In this document: one piece after another, positions 11,141 through 22,231 of the stretch | Layout: the number at the start of each line of letters is the position of its first letter | How positions within the stretch are numbered: the first letter of the stretch is position 1 | DNA from: Micropterix aruncella | Taxonomy: Eukaryota; Arthropoda; Insecta; Lepidoptera; Micropterigidae | Length of the DNA stretch: 64,000 nt | Assembly: GCA_944548615.1 (NCBI GenBank) | Contig: OX155957.1 | Span: 23,485,616 to 23,549,615 of the forward strand | Direction: 5' to 3' | Made by a program: the position numbers and the translations under genes | Notes under the pieces: model-generated | What the model was told of the DNA's origin: nothing | The model's database searches: none | The model's input: the letters and a program-made list of their open reading frames with translations, nothing else

Positions 11141-12185
11141 TTGGGTCGAAGGAAGGGGCTAACATAATTGAATGCGTATACAAAATTTTGGGTCTCTGCT
11201 GTTGACCGTTTAGTCGTTCCCTCATCCGGAGCTAAGCCAAGATTCATCAGCCATGTTATGGTGGAACATGGAAGGGCCTATCATAATTGAATTCGTATAT
11301 AACATTTTAGGTCTCTGCTGTTGACCGTTTAGTAGTTCCCTCATCGGGAGCCAATCCAAGGTTCTTCAACTATGACATGGCGGAACATGGAAGGGGCTAT
11401 CATAATTGAATGCGTATTCAAAATTTTGGGTCTCTGCTGTTGACCGTTGAGGAGTTCCCTCATCCGGAGCTAATCCAGGATTCATCAGCCATGTTATGGT
11501 GGAACATGGAAGGGCCTATCATAATTGAATTCGTATACAACATTTTAGGTCACTTCTGTTGACCGTTGAGTAGTTCCCTCATTGGGAGCCAATCCAGGGT
11601 TCATAAGCCCTGTCATGGTGGAACATGGAAGGGGCTATCATAATTGAATGCGTATTCAAAATTTTGGGTCTCTGCTGTTGACCGTTGAGGAGTTCCCTCA
11701 TCCGGAGCTAATCCAGGATTCATCAGCCATGTTATGGTGGAACATGGAAGGGCCTATCATAATTGAATTCGTATACAACATTTTAGGTCACTTCTGTTGA
11801 CCGTTTAGTAGTTCCCTCATCGGGAGCCAATCCAAGGTTCTTCAACTATGACATGGCGGAACATGGAAGGGGCTATCATAATTGAATGCGTATTCAAAAT
11901 TTTGGGTCTCTGCTGTTGACCGTTGAGGAGTTCCCTCATCCGGAGCTAAGCCAGGATTCATCAGCCATGATATGGTGGAACATGGAAGGGCCTATCATAA
12001 TTGAATTCGTATATAACATTTTAGGTCTCTGCTGTTGACCGTTGAGGAGTTCCCTCATCGGGAGCCAATCCAGGGTTCATCAGCAATGTCATGGTAAAAC
12101 ATGGAAGGGGCTATCATAACTAAATGCGTATTCAAAATTTTGGGTCTCTGCTGTTGACCGTTGAGGAGTTCCCTCTTTGGGAGCC
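11141..12185 (-). repeat. 118-bp satellite, array 3 (about 9 units, inverted; 238-bp higher-order repeat)
   Basis: Units are the reverse complement of arrays 1 and 2. Two subtypes alternate: X has CCGGAGCTAAKCCA and AAGGGCCTATC, Y has CGGGAGCCAATCC and AAGGGGCTATC. The X marker CCGGAGCTA starts at 11226, 11464, 11702 and 11940, an exact 238-bp period, so the array evolves as a dimer. Confidence 0.92.
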
Positions 12186-12350
12186 AACCCAGGGTGGACG
12201 GATTTCAACCACAATCTTTTCAGCTCATGCCATGACCAAATGATGTATGCATGCCGAATTTCAGCTCAATCGGATAAAGCGTTTCAGCCCTATCTTCGCA
12301 GAATACACACAGCTGACACACAGAAGTGCGTCCACAATACTTTCCTTGAG
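12186..12350 (+). repeat. dispersed repeat family A, copy
   Basis: CAACCACAATCTTTTCAGCT, CATGCCATGACCAAATGATG and TTTCAGCTCAATCGGATAAA match the copies at 5050, 7590 and 9610. A short ACACAG stretch ends the module. Confidence 0.7.
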
Positions 12351-12412
12351 GAGATTATTTTGAATTCACATCCAAAATAATCTTTTGTCGCTGTATTTGT
12401 CAATACCAGACG

Positions 12413-12715
12413 GGATCAACATACTGTCTATAGGAATTCCAATGCATATATTCCGCCAACCAATCAGGTTGCAGTTTGACTCTTCTGCTCCCTGATTGGT
12501 CAGTTTGAATACGGATCAACTAAGGATGGGATGGAATTGTATATCTTTATCATGAGATGACGTCGAAGAGGTCACGTGACCTATGGGTCATTATTGGCTC
12601 CGGATGGATCAAATAAGGTATCAGAAAATCACATTGGATCAACTTAAGCGGTTCGGATCAACTAACGAAAACGGATCAAATAAAAACTGATTTTTAGGCA
12701 TGCCTGATCAACTAA
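12413..12715 (+). repeat. cluster of GGATCAA(C/A)TAA motifs
   Basis: GGATCAAC or close variants occur at 12413, 12513, 12606, 12636, 12655, 12673 and 12705 (TGATCAACTAA), all on the plus strand; five fall within 110 bp. The same motif forms the palindrome GTTGATCCGGATCAAC at 6083 and about 9280. It may be a transposase-binding subterminal repeat; its function is unknown. Confidence 0.7.
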
Positions 12716-12728
12716 ATGATAGAAAGGA

Positions 12729-13165
<437 letters not shown>

Positions 13166-13190
13166 TGAATTGTGACGTGTAATGTATTTG

Positions 13191-13784
13191 TCTGTTAGTG
13201 CAGTCACTTTAGCAAAAAAAGGGGGTAAATCTCGGAATGAGAGATAATAAGCTGGAAATTGGTATACACCTTTATTTCGGCGTTCTATACGTTGTCTCAT
13301 AAAATCTCGTGTCTGCGGCGAAAGTTATTCAAGGTCAAAGGTCACCAAAATTGGTTTTCGCGATTATCTAGGTTTCTATAGCTCCAATGATGTTAAAATC
13401 TATTTTAAAAAATGTAGAGCATACGATTTGCGACAAATTTTGTATGAAAGATTTTTTTATGCGCTTAACCGTTTTTGAGATAGAGCGCGGAGGGCGGAGA
13501 GCGCGCAGCGCTCAGCCATACATACTGTAATTCAAGTTCAACTGTGAATCCCGGTGAATAATGCCCTGCATAAAGTTATTAAATCATTAAATTATGATTA
13601 ACAATGAATAATTTGTATTATTTATTAGATAATAGGTACTTACATGTTATATAACGATGCAGACACGAGATTTTATGAGACTTTTGAGACAACTTATAGA
13701 ACGCCAAAATGAAGGTGTATACAAGTTTCCAGCTATTATCTCTCATTCCGAGGTGAAACTCTAATTTGACTGGACTATGTGCGC
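13191..13784. mobile_element. inverted-repeat (foldback/MITE-like) element
   Basis: The arm at 13231-13316 (CTCGGAATGAGAGATAATAA ... CTCGTGTCTGC) is repeated in reverse complement at 13659-13752, with a 10-bp internal difference. Weaker matching extends the arms outward to about 13191 and 13784 (AGTGCAGTCA versus AGTCCAGTCA). The 342-bp spacer has no coding capacity. It abuts the (AT)n array on the left. No target duplication is obvious. Confidence 0.8.
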
Positions 13785-15094
<1,310 letters not shown>

Positions 15095-15235
15095 ACGAAT
15101 TTACCGCGTGAAGTTTGTAACATCCGACGTTTCGGCGATGTTGCAACCACCGTGTCTAGGGTAGACATGTCTACCCTAGGTAGACATATCGCCGTTGTCT
15201 AGGGTAGACATGTCTACCCTAGACAACTTTTCTCT
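15095..15235 (+). repeat. Penelope-like terminal repeat relic with two perfect palindromes
   Basis: CGAATTTACCGCGTGAAGTT, CGACGTTTCGGCGATGTTGC and CTAGGGTAGAC match, in order and orientation, the reverse complement of the 3' terminal repeat of the Penelope-like element at 59180-59275. Here the CTAGGGTAGAC block has become two perfect palindromes, 24 bp at 15156-15179 and 32 bp at 15195-15226, both centred on ACATGT. Confidence 0.7.
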
Positions 15236-16642
15236 TCAAATTGTTAGTAATTTTAAATAATTATATTGTAAAAGATTGTTATTTCCAATTAATTAAATCA
15301 AAGAATAGTTTAAATCATCTAGGCGCTTTATAGCCCATATATCTGTCGGTCGGTCGACGAGTTGAAATAAAGATACATTTTACAATTTCATTTCTTTTAT
15401 TATATTATATTATTTATGTCATTAAATTCGCAACGTGACAAAGCGTTGAAGTCAATTTTACAAGAAAGGCCAAAAAACTAAAAAACATACTTCGATTAGT
15501 TTTTTTGCATATTTTGTTTGCATACATTGGCTGATTTGTATAAGATCTAGCTTTCGCAAGTAACTTTGCAAACATAAGTCATAATAAAAAAAAACTAATT
15601 TTCGTTTAAATCATTTAGATCGTTTTGATCGCAACTGAGATTGAGATCATTTTGAAAGAAATTAATTTAAATTTTAAATAATCGACCATTTTAAACTAGC
15701 GATAGACCGTTTTGAACGAAATTGGTGATTTCTGCCTCACTTTTCTAAGGTTTATAGGTCGTTTTGGTAGTAAATAGTTTTACCAATCAATAGAACGGCT
15801 CAAGGCGTACTGATTAAATTTAAAAGAAAACATCTTGATTCCAAAACCAATTTAGATCGTTTGGTTCGCCGACTCCTTATATTAGATAGGCAACTAGCCA
15901 TAAGACACTGTCAGGCTTGAACTGGCTCCTTTGGGGGCCTCGGCTAGAGATCAAAGAGAGACTTTTTTATCAAGTGGGGGTCCGGGGTCCTCCACGGGGA
16001 TTTTTTGAAAATTAAATGCCTGGAAACCACATTTAACAAAAAATATGCTTTCTCTAGTAGTTTCGTTACGTTTAAAATACATTTTTTTATCTTTTTATTA
16101 TATCTAAACTTTGTACAGGGTCAGATATTTTCGACCAGTTCAGCATTTTGATCAGATTATTGGCCAATTCTTCACATTTCTGGCTACTTCATCTACAATT
16201 ATATTTATATCCAAGTTATAAAATTAGCCTCTTTCTACATTAATAAAAGGAGATTAGACATAAAATATTGGCTTAAAGTAGATCTAAGCCGATTTTTTAT
16301 TATTTTAAGTTTGTAAAACACCGTTTTACTAGTGACTTGTATACAAAGTATAGTTAGAAAAAAATATAATCTTGGTACAGGTTGGTAAGCAAACGAGATT
16401 ATGAGGGTTCATAAAAACACAAAAAGAGCATGATAAATACTGAAAACATTGATTTTTGTCAGAGCAGTAACCATAAATAATTTTATTTTTCTTCTGATTT
16501 AGATTCTAAATCGTCCTCTTTACAATATTCTTTATCTTCATTCAGCTTGGTTATTTTTCCATTTCCATTCTCAATTTTTTTCATTCTCTACATTCATCCA
16601 TTATAAAACTTTCGTTCTGATCTGTAAACTATTCCAGGTCTA
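15236..16642. other. AT-rich non-coding DNA
   Basis: No gene is seen. A GC-richer patch at 15918-16030 (GGGGGCCTCGGC, GGGGTCCGGGGTCC) is paired loosely with another at 17065-17130. The two could be ends of a decayed DNA transposon enclosing the fragment at 16643-16864, but I could not align them convincingly. Confidence 0.35.
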
Positions 16643-16864
16643 TTAATAACCGACTTCCTTCAATTTTGCAAAGGTTAGAAATGCTACAAAAGACATCTTT
16701 AAAAAACTACCAATCTTTACTGCTCCAGTAAATTTCTTCGGGTCTAACCAGGAAGAATCTTTCAAAATTTCTTTGTTTGGCCTGTATCTCTCCTCGATAC
16801 TTCTCTTAGCACAATCTAAAATTATAGCTTTAGATTCCAGGAGATTCGTCCCTTGATTTTTCAC
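16643..16864 (-). pseudogene. possible hAT-like transposase fragment
   Basis: A 73-codon minus-strand frame with the patch SWLDPKKF preceded by basic residues (ERYRPNKEIL). hAT-family transposases have a similar LLDP-x-F patch before the C-terminal dimerisation region. Too short and isolated to be sure; the flanks are full of stops. It could be chance. Confidence 0.3.
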
Positions 16865-17389
16865 CAGGCATAGTCCTTTTCTTTGAAGTTCTTTTTTACT
16901 TGAAATCTAGTTCTACTTTTATATCAAACTTATTATCTTCTAAAGTGTTATTAACTGCACTTCAAAAACAAATACTATTTTGTTTTTGAATACAGAACCT
17001 CAACATATTATCACTTATTTTATCGCTTATTTGTTGACATTACCTTTATTAAGGATGTTAGAGTGACAAGACCCGGGCTGGCCAGGTCGGCTAGTCGTCG
17101 ATCGCCAAGGGGGCTCCAAATAAAGGGGCCCCAAATAAAAGTAATTTATATTTTTTATTACTCAGGCATTTTTAAACTACAAGAAATTTGATCAGCCAAC
17201 GGTACAAATTTGAAAACCTTTTTAATCTATCATTTAACTAGATTTATTATTGGTTAAATCTCCTGTTTCAAAATATGTACAGTGTAAAATCATTAACTAC
17301 CGTTTGGAACTTAGTACATACTAACTACGCAACTGTACTCGGAAAAAATCCGGTGTGTATTAATGATAAAATCTTCATTGTTATTCCAC
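16865..17389. other. AT-rich non-coding DNA
   Basis: Nothing recognised apart from a GC-rich patch at 17065-17130 with GGGGGCTCC and GGGGCCCC, which could form a hairpin. Confidence 0.35.
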
Positions 17390-17700
17390 CATAACTTCTA
17401 AACACTTGCGCCGATTTAAAAGTGTGTGATATTGTTGGAATCGTTATGCCATCCCAAGTGAGATACAGTACCTAAACTGTCGAAATGTCGGAAAACACTT
17501 GTCTAAATATCTAAATGTCAACACATTGGCGTAAGTATATCGTGTATAATGTCAAATGAAAGGTCTGAGTGAGCACATTCGGGAAATATTAATATATCTG
17601 TATGGATAAATACATAAACCACAAATATTTCTTAAATAACCATTTTAAAAATAATTATAAATACAAAAGTTCACTTTCTGTAATGGCAGTCGTGTTTTTT
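17390..17700 (+). repeat. dispersed repeat family C, copy
   Basis: Shares TGTCAAATGAAAGGTC, TATGGATAAATACATAAAC and AATAATTATAAATACAA with 53935-54260. Its first half also matches 265-430 and, reversed, 46700-46830. Non-coding; class unknown. Confidence 0.7.
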
Positions 17701-18065
17701 ATTCTTTTTTATATATTTACTTGTTCTCCCATACAAATAACATTACCGTGATTACAATCCGCTCGGGTGCGTCTCGCCTAAGAAAACTAGTATGTAGTCG
17801 TCCCATCATAAATCACTTGATTGTTCTACTAAGTAAACTGTCATTATTGCCTAAGGGAAAAAAATCCCTAAGGCGTACAGAGCAATGTACTAGCATTCCA
17901 AAGCCTGAAATGAGCTGTAACTGATTACAAGTCATGTCAGCGCCTGACTGATCAGGCGCTGACCTTGACTCGGCAATTTGCGGCACTAGTTTACCCCCCC
18001 CCCCCTCCCACACACACACAATTGGGCGTTCTGTCCCAGAGCGCTATTTTTTGATAGGAGGCAAA
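17701..18065. other. unassigned non-coding DNA
   Basis: No gene recognised. CGCCTGACTGATCAGGCG at 17941-17958 is an 18-bp palindrome. A C-run and (CA)n occupy 17996-18020. Confidence 0.4.
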
Positions 18066-18833
18066 CCGTTATTTATTTTATTTTATTTAAGAATTAATTA
18101 CTGTAAAACCTTGATTAGCTTACAAAAATAACTAAATATGGTCTACGTAGAATAATTTTTAATATAAATTTCTGCGCAACTTGCAATGGCTCTAGCAGGG
18201 TTTTACCACATCCACCCCGTTCAATTAGGCCGTAAGTAATAAGCGATTAAATAAAGCATAATAAACAGTTTTTAGTGTTTTGGAATCGAGAATATTCCTC
18301 AGTTCTTTGAAAACATATCCAAGGATTCGTACCTTCGTAGCCACGTTATGTATATGAGAGTCCCAACGGAGAAAGCAATCTAGAGTGATGCCTAGATATT
18401 TCCAAGATATTTCTCTTTGTAGAGGCTGACAGTTACAAGACTCTACGCTATCGCATTCGTGTACTGCAATAGTTTTATTAGTAGTGGGTTGACCTCTGGT
18501 GGTTATACTAAATGGCATGTATTTGGTTTTGCCAACATTAAGCGTCAACATAAAGTTTCCTAGCCAATTTTTAACAATTTCCATGCCCTCGTTTGCTTTG
18601 TCAAATGTGTAATCCCAGTTTGAACCCTTGAATAGTATAACAGTGTCATCGGCATATGTGATGATTTTACCTACTGGTAACTGACATAGGTCATTTATGT
18701 AGACGAGGAATAAAATAGGTCCCAAAACGCTACCCTGTGGCATACCATACGTGAGATGTTGGCTTTTACTCTGGAGGCCCTGGATGGTGACACTTTGTAC
18801 CCTGTTGGATAGGTATAGTATAGCATAGTTCAC
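18066..18833 (-). pseudogene. LINE reverse transcriptase fragment (CR1/Jockey-group)
   Basis: The minus frame starting at 18833 reads LSNRVQSVTI, then GMPQGSVLGPILFLVYINDL (RT motif B region) and TYADDT (catalytic motif C), followed by the thumb region (WKYLGITLD). The frame closes at 18225. A +1 shift near 18233 restores family-like sequence (YGLIERGG, LQVAQKFILKII) to a stop at 18115. An AAATAAAATAAAATAAATAA tail at about 18066-18092 marks the 3' end. The endonuclease and N-terminal RT are missing. A dead, 5'-truncated copy with the same kind of tail as 2286-3012. Confidence 0.88.
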
Positions 18834-19093
18834 AGGTTACTTTTTTCGAAGTACCGCTACCGCTCATGATATTTTACTGCAATAATATTTAAAATTGCCT
18901 TTTAATATTAGGAACTAAAAACTTTGGATGCTCTGGCTCGCAAATCACAATGAAATCATGTGAGATTCGGAACTACCATCTTTGACGTATTAAGAGTTGG
19001 AGGTTCTGAGCCAGAGACGACTACACTGAGAACTAAAAAAACTATTGGATGGATTTTGACATTGCCATTTTGTCATTACGGTTTTATACAGAA
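18834..19093. other. non-coding DNA with MITE-like end
   Basis: ACACTGAGAA near 19023 resembles the terminus of the MITE at 20523 and may be a decayed end of a related copy. No gene is seen. Confidence 0.35.
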
Positions 19094-19881
19094 CTAGCTG
19101 GCTCGTGCCCACTTCTTTGGGCGGTAAAACTTTTTACCTGTGATGAAATTATGAGTGTGGTTCGGTTAGTACTGAGTGCTATGATTTATTTCCTGAATGC
19201 CAAAAGAAGGGTTATATTTTTACTGCATATGTATGTATGTATTTGCATGCCAATTTGATATTTGACCGTTATTTGTTAGTGTCTTCTTGTGAGTGTCTTA
19301 TTTGTGAGTGTCTTCTTGTGAGTGTCTTATTTGTGAGTGTCTTCTTGTGAGTGTCTTATTTGTGAGTGTCTTATCCCTTTAACCATTTATGCAGTAAAAG
19401 GGAAATTATATGCAGTAAAAGGGAAAAGTCTTTTGTTTTAAACACTTCAGATGATAAATTTACTTATTTTGATAAGGATTCATAATTGTTGATATTATGA
19501 CCAATTAACATAATTAATTAAAAATATTTTTTTTAATATAAAATACTATTTTTTGTGACTTAAATATAAAAGTTAGACATATGCTGTCGCTGACTTTTTG
19601 TAGGCATTATTAGGCTCTACAACTTTTATCTATAACTTAATCATATATCTCTCATCGTTAAGGCAGCGCTAGTTAGAAACGTTTTCGTTCGACCGCTTTC
19701 TCCGATTTACTTTGCAAATCCGACTACCACGAAAAATTCTTTTTATTTTTCGGATTAATATAGAGCCTATGACACTCACAAATAACGAGGCTTTCTATTG
19801 GTAAAAGAATTTCCAAAATCGGTTAAGTAGATCCAGAGATTACTTCCTACAACGTCACAAACTTTATAATATTAGTATAGA
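19094..19881 (-). mobile_element. non-autonomous Helitron, 788 bp
   Basis: On the minus strand it starts TCTATACTAATATTATAAA (from 19881), a 5' terminus I know from many insect Helitrons. It ends with a hairpin GCCCA-6 nt-TGGGC (19107-19122), nine bases, then CTAG (19094-19097). The flanking bases are A and T without duplication, as Helitrons leave. It carries an internal minisatellite and no protein domain. Confidence 0.9.
19272..19374 (+). repeat. 29-bp minisatellite inside the Helitron
   Basis: Three and a half copies of a 29-bp unit made of two near-identical halves (TGTGAGTGTCTTATT and TGTGAGTGTCTTCT). Confidence 0.92.
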
Positions 19882-20520
19882 TAACGATGTTTCAATCGTA
19901 ATTTTATTAAATTACAAGGAATTTCGTTGAAACTACATTACTCGACTGTGATTCTGGGAAGTCTTGCCGGAAAAGTCTTGGAGTCACACAACTAACATCT
20001 TCGTTCAGCATTGCAAAATAAAGCTCCCTTAAAGGCATATCGCCGCGGCGAGGCGACGGTGGTGAAGATCGGGAGACTCGGCTCCCTCGACCGCTCAGAT
20101 CTCCCTTACCCCCTATCTATAGGTAGTGTTGCAAACGCAGCACGCAACCGTCTAATTTATAGCGGCCACGCTCAACGAAACTTCCTTTGGCAACGCCATT
20201 TATCAGGGGAGTATTTGCTCAGCTGTCAGGCGAAATATTCCGGCGAATGTAGGTCACATGTCGCTTTACCCTTCCATGCTAAATGGGGGATATGTATTTA
20301 AACACATCGCCCCGCGAATACTAAGCGACCAAATCATAGAAGTGCTACTCTGGGGGCTGAATCATACGATGAAATATAAACATCCGCAGGTCCCACAGCG
20401 AGAATGAAACATACAACTAGAATATGTAACATTTTCATACATTGTCTTCTTGGCTTATTAGGAAGTGGAGGGGAGGGGAGGTTTTCTCTCAATTCAATTG
20501 AATTGAAATAAATTACATAT
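19882..20520. other. unassigned DNA with 57-bp direct repeat
   Basis: 19889-19945 recurs at 20591-20647 (TTTCAATCGTAA ... TTGAAACT-CATTACTCGA) inside the neighbouring MITE, so this may be a decayed relative of it. 20010-20330 is GC-rich with a 96-codon plus frame of unknown identity. Confidence 0.45.
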
Positions 20521-20522
20521 TA

Positions 20523-20943
20523 CACTGAGAAAAATATTGGACTTCTTACAATGTCGTTTTGTTAATACGGTATTAAACGGAATAATGGTATTTCAATCGT
20601 AAATTTATTGAATTGCAAGAAATTTTGTTGAAACTCCATTACTCGAGTATTTGTTTCACCATGCTCCTCACGGGTAATACGAAAATAACGGTATAATGTA
20701 GCTTCAACATGATTCTTGTAGCTGACTAGGGTATATATAACCTCACGTATGTAATAACATGCTGTCATTTTAAAATCAAGTTCTCGTCGTGCGCCGCAAT
20801 GAATGTGCGGTGTAATGATTGTGCCCGTGACATGGTAACTACACCGTTACGCATCATGTTGATACATACGTACGGACTACAGTACGTGTTATAAAAGTAA
20901 TCCCTTTTGAATCATGTATGACAGCATTATATTTTTCTCAGTG
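20523..20943. mobile_element. mariner/Tc1-type MITE, 421 bp
   Basis: Perfect 15-bp terminal inverted repeats CACTGAGAAAAATAT (20523-20537 and 20929-20943 reversed), flanked by TA on both sides (20521-20522, 20944-20945). TA target and CACTG-type termini fit a Tc1/mariner superfamily non-autonomous element. No transposase is encoded. Confidence 0.85.
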
Positions 20944-20945
20944 TA

Positions 20946-21310
20946 TGAAATCACACAGTATTACATTAAATAAAAGTTTACAGATTTGTAACAAATAAAA
21001 CATGTTAAGAATTTCAATATAATTACATAAATTACGTTAAATTACTTAATAAAACTAAAGTAAATGTAATGTTAGAACTACTTAAAAAGTTAGTATTTAG
21101 GGTGTGTGTATGGCAGTGTGTTCAGCGTGTGGGTGTGGAGTGTGGGCGTACATGATAGTAATAATAGCGCACATAAAGTATAATAATAGTAATAATAATC
21201 AATAAAAATAGCTAAAACGAATAGTCAATTTATTATGTATATAGTCAGTTTATTATATAGTCAGTTTATTTATGTATCGGTTAGGGTTTGATTTACGGAG
21301 TACTTATAAG
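20946..21310. other. AT-rich non-coding DNA
   Basis: No gene. Contains the target duplication AACT at 21311-21314 just beyond its end. Confidence 0.5.
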
Positions 21311-21314
21311 AACT

Positions 21315-22231
21315 TGTCGCGAGGGTTTTCGTCGTAGACAGAAACTCGCGATCGGTATTCAAATTGCAGTAGTTTATTCCAAAAAGTCGTGTACAAAGTG
21401 AATTGATTACGCTTAAATCCTATCGCCTATATATACTAGTCGCCGGGCGGCGATCGCCCCTCTCCCTCTTGTCTCCGCTGTCTCCTTCATTCGGGCCGAC
21501 CGCCCGATATACACACCGGCGGGGGGCATCGCTCTCCAGTCGCCCGGCGTTGGCCCCCGCGCGCTGACGTCCGCGGGCGGCGCTTGAGCTGCAATTGTGT
21601 CGTGTTTCGCACATTAGATTTTCGCACGTTTACCGCTTTTGGACGCCACCGGCGATCCCTCCCCCGACCTACTTTGCATTAAGTAGCCACCGGAAGTAAG
21701 GCTCCCGTCCGGAAAGTCGCTGGAAGCGGTCGTGTGAGCGCGCTAGTTTTTCGTGTTTTGAGTTCGTACTGCGTCGCGGCGCCCTCAGTTGAAACCTTCC
21801 CCTTCACCACCAGTCTCCGGACTGCCGTGGCACAAGATGAAAAGCTCTCTGCTGAGAAGTCGCTGCGATGTGGTTTTCGTTGTTTGTGGTGACGTTTTGC
21901 GTGCGAAACACGGCGGTTAGATTCGCGACGGTTTGTACTTTCTCTCTCATTTATCTCGATGTTTGCCTTTAGCTTCTCGTTGACGGCTTGATTGTGATGA
22001 TTAAAATAAACGCCTCGTTGGAGGCACTTAAGACGTGTGTTGATTATTGGGCGTTCGGGGTAGATAATCCTAGTGATGGCATTGCACATCGCCATCTCCT
22101 TAATTCCGGTGTCGCCATTGCACCTCGGTGACACCACCTTCCTGCCGCTTTCGGGTGGAGTGTTCTTCCGGTCCTTTCCTGTTATAACATTTTGAGTAGG
22201 AGGGTTCTGTGTGTATTGTTGCTCCGCGACA
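21315..22231 (-). repeat. 3' LTR of gypsy element 1
   Basis: Starts TGTCGCGAGGG and ends GCTCCGCGACA on the plus strand; same length as the 5' copy. It carries the last ~184 codons of the pol frame (stop at 21679-21681), which is unusual. Confidence 0.96.

Noticed and set aside
15918..17130. GC-rich patches as terminal repeats of one transposon around the hAT-like fragment
   Set aside because: I could not align the two patches as inverted repeats over more than a few bases.
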